Of a stretch of 64,000 nucleotides of DNA, positions 54,111-64,000 are shown piece by piece. The stretch comes from Valencia hispanica. Lineage: Eukaryota; Chordata; Actinopteri; Cyprinodontiformes; Valenciidae. The position numbers and the translations under genes were made by a program. Numbering within the stretch: position 1 is the first letter of the stretch; each line of letters opens with the position of its first letter. The notes beneath the pieces are model-generated. The model was not told the DNA's origin. It searched no databases and saw only the letters and a program-made list of their open reading frames with translations. The stretch is from the NCBI GenBank assembly GCA_963556495.2, contig OY747713.1, forward strand, positions 43,895,961 through 43,959,960, in the 5' to 3' direction.

Positions 54111-54207
54111 GAAAGTAGAACTTTGCTGAACTCTAAATCAAACTCCAAGTGCTCTAAGCCGTTGGTGGATATTCAATCCAAAGGTACCAGCAAAACTACA
54201 GTATGAG

Positions 54208-54290
54208 GTCAGGATGGCCGAGCGGTCAAAGGCGCTGCGTTCAGGTCGCAGTCTCCCCTGGAGGCGTGGGTTCAAATCCCACTTCTGACA
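54208..54290 (+). tRNA. tRNA-Leu (CAG), copy 93
   Basis: Reference fold, near T4. Confidence 0.93.
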
Positions 54291-54519
54291 ACAAGCCCTT
54301 GCTTTTCCCATGCAGGCTGCACTAAAATAGTTGCTTTTTAAGAAGGAAGATTATCTGACTACAGTGATTCCGGTGTCTCAATTTGAACAGGTAACATGTG
54401 AAATTTTGCCAGTAGTCACTGTGAAAGTAGAACTTTGCTGAACTCTAAATCAAACTCCAAGTGCTCTAAGCCATTGGTGGATATTCAATCCAAAGGTACC
54501 TGCAAAGCTACAGTACAAT

Positions 54520-54602
54520 GTCAGGATGGCCAAGCGGCCAAGGGCGCTACTTTCAGGTCGCAGTCTCCCCTGAAGGCGTGAGTTCAAAATCCACTTCTGA
54601 CA
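54520..54602 (+). pseudogene. tRNA-Leu relict, copy 94
   Basis: As copy 55. Confidence 0.7.
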
Positions 54603-55191
54603 TCTTTGTATGATTTCAATGAGGTGATACACAAACATACTGTGCTTGATGGGATCATGTTTTGGCAAGAAGATGTTTGCAAAGTTTCCACTTGCTTGGT
54701 TAAAGGCAGAACAAGAGTCTCTGGTCAGATAAGCCAACATCCGTCAGAGATGTCAGAGACCTCGCTAGGTGTAAAGGCAGTGGTTTACTCTAGAATTTGC
54801 TTAAGTAAGCACTATAGTACCTTAACACACCATAAACAGGATGTGTTTTGTTAAAAGACATTCCATGCTTCTCTTTATCTTGGATGAATGTCCCTTTTCA
54901 AAGTCCTCAAATGTTGGCCATTGAACTTTGTAGATTATTGCCGATATTTCATGTTTTACACAAAGCTTGTATCACGGCTATACGTAAGTAGGGACCACAG
55001 GAATGCACAGAATACCTATTGGTGGTATAAAAGAAATACAAACTGTAGGTATAAACTGGAGCAAAATGTGGTCAATTTTCCAGGTTGTTACAAGCTAAAC
55101 AGTCAACAAAGTACATATCACATTCACACGTGCTCGTCACGCTTCCGTGGGTACAGTTTGCAGAAGTGCCTGCATCACATATCCGTGAGAC

Positions 55192-55274
55192 GTCAGGATG
55201 GCCGAGCGGTCGAAGGCGCTGCGTTAAGGTCGCAGTCTCCCCTGGAGGCGTGGGTTCAAATCCCACTTCTGACA
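55192..55274 (+). tRNA. tRNA-Leu (AAG), copy 95
   Basis: Reference fold, near T4. Confidence 0.93.
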
Positions 55275-55510
55275 ACAACACCTCCCCTTTTCCAAGCAGA
55301 CTGTACTAAAAGAGTTGATGTTTAAGGAGGAAGATTTTTTGACTCCTGACTACAGTGATTCCGGTGTCTCAATTTGAACAGGTAACATGTGAAATTTTGC
55401 CAGTAGTCACTGTGAAAGTAGAACTTTGCTGAACTCTAAATCAAACGCCAAGTGCTCTAAGCCGTTGGTGGATATTCAATCCAAAGGTACCAGCAAAACT
55501 ACAGTATGAG

Positions 55511-55593
55511 GTCAGGATGGCCGAGCGGTCAAAGGCGCTGCGTTCAGGTCGCAGTCTCCCCTGGAGGCGTGGGTTCAAATCCCACTTCTGACA
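55511..55593 (+). tRNA. tRNA-Leu (CAG), copy 96
   Basis: Reference fold, near T4. Confidence 0.93.
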
Positions 55594-55822
55594 ACAAGCC
55601 CTTGCTTTTCCCATGCAGGCTGCACTAAAATAGTTGCTTTTTAAGAAGGAAGATTATCTGACTACAGTCATTCCGGTGTCTCAATTTGAACAGGTAACAT
55701 GTGAAATTTTGCCAGTAGTCACTGTGAAAGTAGAACTTTGCTGAACTCTAAATCAAACTCCAAGTGCTCTAAGCCGTTGGTGGATATTCAATCCAAAGGT
55801 ACCTGCAAAGCTACAGTACAAT

Positions 55823-55905
55823 GTCAGGATGGCCAAGCGGCCAAGGGCGCTACTTTCAGGTCGCAGTCTCCCCTGAAGGCGTGAGTTCAAAATCCACTTC
55901 TGACA
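55823..55905 (+). pseudogene. tRNA-Leu relict, copy 97
   Basis: As copy 55; upstream spacer has AAGCCGTTGG where other relicts have AAGCCATTGG. Confidence 0.7.
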
Positions 55906-56494
55906 TCTTTGTATGATTTCAATGAGGTGATACACAAACATACTGTGCTTGATGGGATCATGTTTTGGCAAGAAGATGTTTGCAAAGTTTCCACTTGCTT
56001 GGTTAAAGGCAGAACAAGAGTCTCTGGTCAGATAAGCCAACATCCGTCAGAGATGTCAGAGACCTCGCTAGGTGTAAAGGCAGTGGTTTACTCTAGAATT
56101 TGCTTAAGTAAGCACTATAGTACCTTAACACACCATAAACAGGATGTGTTTTGTTAAAAGACATTCCATGCTTCTCTTTATCTTGGATGAATGTCCCTTT
56201 TCAAAGTCCTCAAATGTTGGCCATTGAACTTTGTAGATTATTGCCGATATTTCATGTTTTACACAAAGCTTGTATCACGGCTATACGTAAGTAGGGACCA
56301 CAGGAATGCACAGAATACCTATTGGTGGTATAAAAGAAATACAAACTGTAGGTATAAACTGGAGCAAAATGTGGTCAATTTTCCAGGTTGTTACAAGCTA
56401 AACAGTCAACAAAGTACATATCACATTCACACGTGCTCGTCACGCTTCCGTGGGTACAGTTTGCAGAAGTGCCTGCATCACATATCCGTGAGAC

Positions 56495-56577
56495 GTCAGG
56501 ATGGCCGAGCGGTCGAAGGCGCTGCGTTAAGGTCGCAGTCTCCCCTGGAGGCGTGGGTTCAAATCCCACTTCTGACA
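56495..56577 (+). tRNA. tRNA-Leu (AAG), copy 98
   Basis: Reference fold, near T4. Confidence 0.93.
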
Positions 56578-56813
56578 ACAACACCTCCCCTTTTCCAAGC
56601 AGACTGTACTAAAAGAGTTGATGTTTAAGGAGGAAGATTATTTGACTCCTGACTACAGTGATTCCGGTGTCTCAATTTGAACAGGTAACATGTGAAATTT
56701 TGCCAGTAGTCACTGTGAAAGTAGAACTTTGCTGAACTCTAAATCAAACGCCAAGTGCTCTAAGCCGTTGGTGGATATTCAATCCAAAGGTACCAGCAAA
56801 ACTACAGTATGAG

Positions 56814-56896
56814 GTCAGGATGGCCGAGCGGTCAAAGGCGCTGCGTTCAGGTCGCAGTCTCCCCTGGAGGCGTGGGTTCAAATCCCACTTCTGACA
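56814..56896 (+). tRNA. tRNA-Leu (CAG), copy 99
   Basis: Reference fold, near T4. Confidence 0.93.
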
Positions 56897-57125
56897 ACAA
56901 GCCCTTGCTTTTCCCATGCAGGCTGCACTAAAATAGTTGCTTTTTAAGAAGGAAGATTATCTGACTACAGTCATTCCGTTGTTTAAATTTGAACAGGTAA
57001 CATGTGAAATTTTGCCAGTAGTCACTGTGAAAGTAGAACTTTGCTGAACTCTAAATCAAACTCCAAGTGCTCTAAGCCATTGGTGGATATTCAATCCAAA
57101 GGTACCTGCAAAGCTACAGTACAAT

Positions 57126-57208
57126 GTCAGGATGGCCAAGCGGCCAAGGGCGCTACTTTCAGGTCGCAGTCTCCCCTGAAGGCGTGAGTTCAAAATCCAC
57201 TTCTGACA
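57126..57208 (+). pseudogene. tRNA-Leu relict, copy 100
   Basis: As copy 55. Confidence 0.7.
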
Positions 57209-57797
57209 TCTTTGTATGATTTCAATGAGGTGATACACAAACATACTGTGCTTGATGGGATCATGTTTTGGCAAGAAGATGTTTGCAAAGTTTCCACTTG
57301 CTTGGTTAAAGGCAGAACAAGAGTCTCTGGTCAGATAAGCCAACATCCGTCAGAGATGTCAGAGACCTCGCTAGGTGTAAAGGCAGTGGTTTACTCTAGA
57401 ATTTGCTTAAGTAAGCACTATAGTACCTTAACACACCATAAACAGGATGTGTTTTGTTAAAAGACATTCCATGCTTCTCTTTATCTTGGATGAATGTCCC
57501 TTTTCAAAGTCCTCAAATCTTGGCCATTGAACTTTGTAGATTATTGCCGATATTTCATGTTTTACACAAAGCTTGTATCACGGCTATACGTAAGTAGGGA
57601 CCACAGGAATGCACAGAATACCTATTGGTGGTATAAAAGAAATACAAACTGTAGGTATAAACTGGAGCAAAATGTGGTCAATTTTCCAGGTTGTTACAAG
57701 CTAAACAGTCAACAAAGTACATATCACATTCACACGTGCTCGTCACGCTTCCGTGGGTACAGTTTGCAGAAGTGCCTGCATCACATATCCGTGAGAC

Positions 57798-57880
57798 GTC
57801 AGGATGGCCGAGCGGTCGAAGGCGCTGCGTTAAGGTCGCAGTCTCCCCTGGAGGCGTTGGTTCAAATCCCACTTCCGACA
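57798..57880 (+). tRNA. tRNA-Leu (AAG), copy 101
   Basis: T51·C63 in the T stem (GTTGG) and A4·C69; the most altered AAG gene of the right-hand units. Near T4. Confidence 0.75.
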
Positions 57881-58116
57881 ACAACACCTCCCCTTTTCCA
57901 AGCAGACTGTACTAAAAGAGTTGATGTTTAAGGAGGAAGATTATTTGACTCCTGACTACAGTGATTCCGGTGTCTCAATTTGAACAGGTAACATGTGAAA
58001 TTTTGCCAGTAGTCACTGTGAAAGTAGAACTTTGCTGAACTCTAAATCAAACGCCAAGTGCTCTAAGCCGTTGGTGGATATTCAATCCAAAGGTACCAGC
58101 AAAACTACAATATGAG

Positions 58117-58199
58117 GTCAGGATGGCCGAGCGGTCAAAGGCGCTGCGTTCAGGTCGCAGTCTCCCCTGGAGGCGTGGGTTCAAATCCCACTTCTGACA
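58117..58199 (+). tRNA. tRNA-Leu (CAG), copy 102
   Basis: Reference fold, near T4; flank has ACTACAATATGAG. Confidence 0.93.
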
Positions 58200-58428
58200 A
58201 CAAGCCCTTGCTTTTCCCATGCAGGCTGCACTAAAATAGTTGCTTTTTAAGAAGGAAGATTATCTGACTACAGTCATTCCGTTGTTTAAATTTGAACAGG
58301 TAACATGTGAAATTTTGCCAGTAGTCACTGTGAAAGTAGAACTTTGCTGAACTCTAAATCAAACTCCAAGTGCTCTAAGCCATTGGTGGATATTCAATCC
58401 AAAGGTACCTGCAAAGCTACAGTACAAT

Positions 58429-58511
58429 GTCAGGATGGCCAAGCGGCCAAGGGCGCTACTTTCAGGTCGCAGTCTCCCCTGAAGGCGTGAGTTCAAAATC
58501 CACTTCTGACA
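58429..58511 (+). pseudogene. tRNA-Leu relict, copy 103
   Basis: As copy 55. Confidence 0.7.
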
Positions 58512-59100
58512 TCTTTGTATGATTTCAATGAGGTGATACACAAACATACTGTGCTTGATGGGATCATGTTTTGGCAAGAAGATGTTTGCAAAGTTTCCAC
58601 TTGCTTGGTTAAAGGCAGAACAAGAGTCTCTGGTCAGATAAGCCAACATCCGTCAGAGATGTCAGAGACCTCGCTAGGTGTAAAGGCAGTGGTTTACTCT
58701 AGAATTTGCTTAAGTAAGCACTATAGTACCTTAACACACCATAAACAGGATGTGTTTTGTTAAAAGACATTCCATGCTTCTCTTTATCTTGGATGAATGT
58801 CCCTTTTCAAAGTCCTCAAATGTTGGCCATTGAACTTTGTAGATTATTGCCGATATTTCATGTTTTACACAAAGCTTGTATCACGGCTATACGTAAGTAG
58901 GGACCACAGGAATGCACAGAATACCTATTGGTGGTATAAAAGAAATACAAACTGTAGGTATAAACTGGAGCAAAATGTGGTCAATTTTCCAGGGTGTTAC
59001 AAGCTAAACAGTCAACAAAGTACATATCACATTCACACGTGCTCGTCACGCTTCCGTGGGTACAGTTTGCAGAAGTGCCTGCATCACATATCCGTGAGAC

Positions 59101-59183
59101 GTCAGGATGGCCGAGCGGTCGAAGGCGCTGCGTTAAGGTCGCAGTCTCCCCTGGAGGCGTGGGTTCAAATCCCACTTCTGACA
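59101..59183 (+). tRNA. tRNA-Leu (AAG), copy 104
   Basis: Reference fold, near T4. Confidence 0.93.
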
Positions 59184-59419
59184 ACAACACCTCCCCTTTT
59201 CCAAGCAGACTGTACTAAAAGAGTTGATGTTTAAGGAGGAAGATTATTTGACTCCTGACTACAGTGATTCCGGTGTCTCAATTTGAACAGGTAACATGTG
59301 AAATTTTGCCAGTAGTCACTGTGAAAGTAGAACTTTGCTGAACTCTAAATCAAACGCCAAGTGCTCTAAGCCGTTGGTGGATATTCAATCCAAAGGTACC
59401 AGCAAAACTACAGTATGAG

Positions 59420-59502
59420 GTCAGGATGGCCGAGCGGTCAAAGGCGCTGCGTTCAGGTCGCAGTCTCCCCTGGAGGCGTGGGTTCAAATCCCACTTCTGA
59501 CA
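59420..59502 (+). tRNA. tRNA-Leu (CAG), copy 105
   Basis: Reference fold, near T4. Confidence 0.93.
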
Positions 59503-59731
59503 ACAAGCCCTTGCTTTTCCCATGCAGGCTGCACTAAAATAGTTGCTTTTTAAGAAGGAAGATTATCTGACTACAGTCATTCCGTTGTTTAAATTTGAAC
59601 AGGTAACATGTGAAATTTTGCCAGTAGTCACTGTGAAAGTAGAACTTTGCTGAACTCTAAATCAAACTCCAAGTGCTCTAAGCCATTGGTGGATATTCAA
59701 TCCAAAGGTACCTGCAAAGCTACAGTACAAT

Positions 59732-59814
59732 GTCAGGATGGCCAAGCGGCCAAGGGCGCTACTTTCAGGTCGCAGTCTCCCCTGAAGGCGTGAGTTCAAA
59801 ATCCACTTCTGACA
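59732..59814 (+). pseudogene. tRNA-Leu relict, copy 106
   Basis: As copy 55. Confidence 0.7.
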
Positions 59815-60403
59815 TCTTTGTATGATTTCAATGAGGTGATACACAAACATACTGTGCTTGATGGGATCATGTTTTGGCAAGAAGATGTTTGCAAAGTTTC
59901 CACTTGCTTGGTTAAAGGCAGAACAAGAGTCTCTGGTCAGATAAGCCAACATCCGTCAGAGATGTCAGAGACCTCGCTAGGTGTAAAGGCAGTGGTTTAC
60001 TCTAGAATTTGCTTAAGTAAGCACTATAGTACCTTAACACACCATAAACAGGATGTGTTTTGTTAAAAGACATTCCATGCTTCTCTTTATCTTGGATGAA
60101 TGTCCCTTTTCAAAGTCCTCAAATGTTGGCCATTGAACTTTGTAGATTATTGCCGATATTTCATGTTTTACACAAAGCTTGTATCACGGCTATACGTAAG
60201 TAGGGACCACAGGAATGCACAGAATACCTATTGGTGGTATAAAAGAAATACAAACTGTAGGTATAAACTGGAGCAAAATGTGGTCAATTTTCCAGGGTGT
60301 TACAAGCTAAACAGTCAACAAAGTACATATCACATTCACACGTGCTCGTCACGCTTCCGTGGGTACAGTTTGCAGAAGTGCCTGCATCACATATCCGTGA
60401 GAC

Positions 60404-60486
60404 GTCAGGATGGCCGAGCGGTCGAAGGCGCTGCGTTAAGGTCGCAGTCTCCCCTGGAGGCGTGGGTTCAAATCCCACTTCTGACA
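60404..60486 (+). tRNA. tRNA-Leu (AAG), copy 107
   Basis: Reference fold, near T4. Confidence 0.93.
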
Positions 60487-60721
60487 ACAACACCTCCCCT
60501 TTTCCAAGCAGACTGTACTAAAAGAGTTGATGTTTAAGGAGGAAGATTTTTGACTCCTGACTACAGTGATTCCGGTGTCTCAATTTGAACAGGTAACATG
60601 TGAAATTTTGCCAGTAGTCACTGTGAAAGTAGAACTTTGCTGAACTCTAAATCAAACGCCAAGTGCTCTAAGCCGTTGGTGGATATTCAATCCAAAGGTA
60701 CCAGCAAAACTACAGTATGAG

Positions 60722-60804
60722 GTCAGGATGGCCGAGCGGTCAAAGGCGCTGCGTTCAGGTCGCAGTCTCCCCTGGAGGCGTGGGTTCAAATCCCACTTCT
60801 GACA
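60722..60804 (+). tRNA. tRNA-Leu (CAG), copy 108
   Basis: Reference fold, near T4. Confidence 0.93.
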
Positions 60805-61033
60805 ACAAGCCCTTGCTTTTCCCATGCAGGCTGCACTAAAATAGTTGCTTTTTAAGAAGGAAGATTATCTGACTACAGTCATTCCGTTGTTTAAATTTGA
60901 ACAGGTAACATGTGAAATTTTGCCAGTAGTCACTGTGAAAGTAGAACTTTGCTGAACTCTAAATCAAACTCCAAGTGCTCTAAGCCATTGGTGGATATTC
61001 AATCCAAAGGTACCTGCAAAGCTACAGTACAAT

Positions 61034-61116
61034 GTCAGGATGGCCAAGCGGCCAAGGGCGCTACTTTCAGGTCGCAGTCTCCCCTGAAGGCGTGAGTTCA
61101 AAATCCACTTCTGACA
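61034..61116 (+). pseudogene. tRNA-Leu relict, copy 109
   Basis: As copy 55. Confidence 0.7.
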
Positions 61117-61705
61117 TCTTTGTATGATTTCAATGAGGTGATACACAAACATACTGTGCTTGATGGGATCATGTTTTGGCAAGAAGATGTTTGCAAAGTT
61201 TCCACTTGCTTGGTTAAAGGCAGAACAAGAGTCTCTGGTCAGATAAGCCAACATCCGTCAGAGATGTCAGAGACCTCGCTAGGTGTAAAGGCAGTGGTTT
61301 ACTCTAGAATTTGCTTAAGTAAGCACTATAGTACCTTAACACACCATAAACAGGATGTGTTTTGTTAAAAGACATTCCATGCTTCTCTTTATCTTGGATG
61401 AATGTCCCTTTTCAAAGTCCTCAAATGTTGGCCATTGAACTTTGTAGATTATTGCCGATATTTCATGTTTTACACAAAGCTTGTATCACGGCTATACGTA
61501 AGTAGGGACCACAGGAATGCACAGAATACCTATTGGTGGTATAAAAGAAATACAAACTGTAGGTATAAACTGGAGCAAAATGTGGTCAATTTTCCAGGGT
61601 GTTACAAGCTAAACAGTCAACAAAGTACATATCACATTCACACGTGCTCGTCACGCTTCCGTGGGTACAGTTTGCAGAAGTGCCTGCATCACATATCCGT
61701 GAGAC

Positions 61706-61788
61706 GTCAGGATGGCCGAGCGGTCGAAGGCGCTGCGTTAAGGTCGCAGTCTCCCCTGGAGGCGTGGGTTCAAATCCCACTTCTGACA
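61706..61788 (+). tRNA. tRNA-Leu (AAG), copy 110
   Basis: Reference fold, near T4. Confidence 0.93.
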
Positions 61789-62024
61789 ACAACACCTCCC
61801 CTTTTCCAAGCAGACTGTACTAAAAGAGTTGATGTTTAAGGAGGAAGATTATTTGACTCCTGACTACAGTGATTCCGGTGTCTCAATTTGAACAGGTAAC
61901 ATGTGAAATTTTGCCAGTAGTCACTGTGAAAGTAGAACTTTGCTGAACTCTAAATCAAACGCCAAGTGCTCTAAGCCGTTGGTGGATATTCAATCCAAAG
62001 GTACCAGCAAAACTACAGTATGAG

Positions 62025-62107
62025 GTCAGGATGGCCGAGCGGTCAAAGGCGCTGCGTTCAGGTCGCAGTCTCCCCTGGAGGCGTGGGTTCAAATCCCACT
62101 TCTGACA
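62025..62107 (+). tRNA. tRNA-Leu (CAG), copy 111
   Basis: Reference fold, near T4. Confidence 0.93.
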
Positions 62108-62336
62108 ACAAGCCCTTGCTTTTCCCATGCAGGCTGCACTAAAATAGTTGCTTTTTAAGAAGGAAGATTATCTGACTACAGTCATTCCGTTGTTTAAATT
62201 TGAACAGGTAACATGTGAAATTTTGCCAGTAGTCACTGTGAAAGTAGAACTTTGCTGAACTCTAAATCAAACTCCAAGTGCTCTAAGCCATTGGTGGATA
62301 TTCAATCCAAAGGTACCTGCAAAGCTACAGTACAAT

Positions 62337-62419
62337 GTCAGGATGGCCAAGCGGCCAAGGGCGCTACTTTCAGGTCGCAGTCTCCCCTGAAGGCGTGAGT
62401 TCAAAATCCACTTCTGACA
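62337..62419 (+). pseudogene. tRNA-Leu relict, copy 112
   Basis: As copy 55. Confidence 0.7.
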
Positions 62420-63008
62420 TCTTTGTATGATTTCAATGAGGTGATACACAAACATACTGTGCTTGATGGGATCATGTTTTGGCAAGAAGATGTTTGCAAA
62501 GTTTCCACTTGCTTGGTTAAAGGCAGAACAAGAGTCTCTGGTCAGATAAGCCAACATCCGTCAGAGATGTCAGAGACCTCGCTAGGTGTAAAGGCAGTGG
62601 TTTACTCTAGAATTTGCTTAAGTAAGCACTATAGTACCTTAACACACCATAAACAGGATGTGTTTTGTTAAAAGACATTCCATGCTTCTCTTTATCTTGG
62701 ATGAATGTCCCTTTTCAAAGTCCTCAAATGTTGGCCATTGAACTTTGTAGATTATTGCCGATATTTCATGTTTTACACAAAGCTTGTATCACGGCTATAC
62801 GTAAGTAGGGACCACAGGAATGCACAGAATACCTATTGGTGGTATAAAAGAAATACAAACTGTAGGTATAAACTGGAGCAAAATGTGGTCAATTTTCCAG
62901 GGTGTTACAAGCTAAACAGTCAACAAAGTACATATCACATTCACACGTGCTCGTCACGCTTCCGTGGGTACAGTTTGCAGAAGTGCCTGCATCACATATC
63001 CGTGAGAC

Positions 63009-63091
63009 GTCAGGATGGCCGAGCGGTCGAAGGCGCTGCGTTAAGGTCGCAGTCTCCCCTGGAGGCGTGGGTTCAAATCCCACTTCTGACA
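63009..63091 (+). tRNA. tRNA-Leu (AAG), copy 113
   Basis: Reference fold, near T4. Confidence 0.93.
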
Positions 63092-63327
63092 ACAACACCT
63101 CCCCTTTTCCAAGCAGACTGTACTAAAAGAGTTGATGTTTAAGGAGGAAGATTATTTGACTCCTGACTACAGTGATTCCGGTGTCTCAATTTGAACAGGT
63201 AACATGTGAAATTTTGCCAGTAGTCACTGTGAAAGTAGAACTTTGCTGAACTCTAAATCAAACGCCAAGTGCTCTAAGCCGTTGGTGGATATTCAATCCA
63301 AAGGTACCAGCAAAACTACAGTATGAG

Positions 63328-63410
63328 GTCAGGATGGCCGAGCGGTCAAAGGCGCTGCGTTCAGGTCGCAGTCTCCCCTGGAGGCGTGGGTTCAAATCCC
63401 ACTTCTGACA
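63328..63410 (+). tRNA. tRNA-Leu (CAG), copy 114
   Basis: Reference fold, near T4. Confidence 0.93.
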
Positions 63411-63639
63411 ACAAGCCCTTGCTTTTCCCATGCAGGCTGCACTAAAATAGTTGCTATTTAAGAAGGAAGATTATCTGACTACAGTGATTCCGTTGTTTAA
63501 ATTTGAACAGGTAACATGTGAAATTTTGCCAGTAGTCACTGTGAAAGTAGAACTTTGCTGAACTCTAAATCAAACTCCAAGTGCTCTAAGCCATTGGTGG
63601 ATATTCAATCCAAAGGTACCTGCAAAGCTACAGTACAAT

Positions 63640-63722
63640 GTCAGGATGGCCAAGCGGCCAAGGGCGCTACTTTCAGGTCGCAGTCTCCCCTGAAGGCGTG
63701 AGTTCAAAATCCACTTCTGACA
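63640..63722 (+). pseudogene. tRNA-Leu relict, copy 115
   Basis: As copy 55. The long spacer follows and is cut by the window edge. Confidence 0.7.
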
Positions 63723-64000
63723 TCTTTGTATGATTTCAATGAGGTGATACACAAACATACTGTGCTTGATGGGATCATGTTTTGGCAAGAAGATGTTTGC
63801 AAAGTTTCCACTTGCTTGGTTAAAGGCAGAACAAGAGTCTCTGGTCAGATAAGCCAACATCCGTCAGAGATGTCAGAGACCTCGCTAGGTGTAAAGGCAG
63901 TGGTTTACTCTAGAATTTGCTTAAGTAAGCACTATAGTACCTTAACACACCATAAACAGGATGTGTTTTGTTAAAAGACATTCCATGCTTCTCTTTATCT

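Larger units (their letters stand above)
21370..64000 (+). repeat. tRNA-Leu tandem array (115 tRNA bodies by hand count)
   Basis: Every copy is on the plus strand. Reference body, 83 nt: acceptor GTCAGGA/TTCTGAC (6·67 is G·T), U8 G9, D stem GCC/GGC, D loop GAGCGGTCRAA with G18G19, anticodon stem CTGCG/CGCAG, loop TTAAGGT (anticodon AAG) or TTCAGGT (CAG), variable arm TCTCC-CCT-GGAGGC, T stem GTGGG/CCCAC, loop TTCAAAT. The long variable arm and discriminator A identify leucine. A box TGGCCGAGCGG and B box GGTTCAAATCC fit Pol III consensus. The upstream spacer contains CTCTAAGCCGTTGGTGGATA before nearly every copy. Individual copies are listed below; 'near T4' means TTTT about 13-17 nt after the body. 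Continues past the window. Confidence 0.95.
39208..64000 (+). repeat. ~1,303-bp higher-order repeat array
   Basis: Unit: AAG gene, ~237 bp, CAG gene, ~230 bp, relict, ~590 bp long spacer. AAG genes that open units start at 39,880; 41,184; 45,652; 46,956; 48,259; 49,563; 52,465; 53,768; 55,192; 56,495; 57,798; 59,101; 60,404; 61,706; 63,009. Steps are 1,302-1,304 bp except 1,424 at 53,768-55,192 (local 121-bp excess). Units in 55-64 kb differ at only a few positions. Monomer islands fill 41,503-44,751 and 49,881-51,562. Confidence 0.92.

Overview
Eukaryotic DNA, most likely a teleost fish: there is no prokaryotic gene organisation, exons carry GT/AG splice sites, the mobile elements are L2/CR1-clade LINEs and a hAT element of types common in teleosts, a DUF6729-type gene family common in fish is present as a wreck, and two thirds of the window is a giant tandem array of tRNA-Leu genes.  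Layout. 1-21,369 is a transposon-rich, internally duplicated region. Block A (about 464-8,470) and block B (about 14,160-20,448) are diverged copies of one segment, and a third partial copy C (20,449-21,369) lies in tandem behind B. Each copy has taken its own insertions, so the copies serve as empty sites for one another: an L2-like LINE with an intact 997-codon endonuclease/RT frame (3,193-7,101), a 0.9-kb inverted-repeat element (1,199-2,094) and a 247-bp TGTCAG...CTGACA element (890-1,136) in A; a second, broken LINE (15,549-17,636) in B. Between A and B, on the minus strand (13,405-8,574), lies a multi-exon DUF6729-type pseudogene with stops and frameshifts, split by a hAT element with a perfect 8-bp target duplication (11,735-12,596) and by a LINE fragment (8,991-10,283). 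A decayed SGNH-hydrolase fragment sits at 107-463.  21,370-64,000 is a 42.6-kb array, all on the plus strand, with 115 tRNA-Leu-like bodies by my hand count. About 56 have anticodon AAG and 59 CAG, on one shared 83-nt body (acceptor GTCAGGA/TTCTGAC, CTCC/GGAG variable arm). From 22,982 to 39,207 the array is mostly monomeric (units of about 312 or 320 bp, with mixed intact, G18A and degenerate copies). From about 39,208 on it is dominated by a ~1,303-bp higher-order repeat holding one tRNA-Leu(AAG), one tRNA-Leu(CAG), one relict tRNA-Leu and a ~590-bp unique spacer; islands of monomers interrupt it at about 41.5-44.9 kb and 49.9-51.7 kb. The array runs off the right edge.  Working together: the higher-order unit packages the two Leu isoacceptors that would read CUU/CUC/CUA (A34, presumably edited to inosine) and CUG in a 1:1 ratio, and its genes mostly have a proper TTTT Pol III stop close behind, which most AAG monomers lack. 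No intact protein-coding host gene is visible. The 60-145-codon frames that recur through the array are translations across tRNA bodies and spacers, not proteins.
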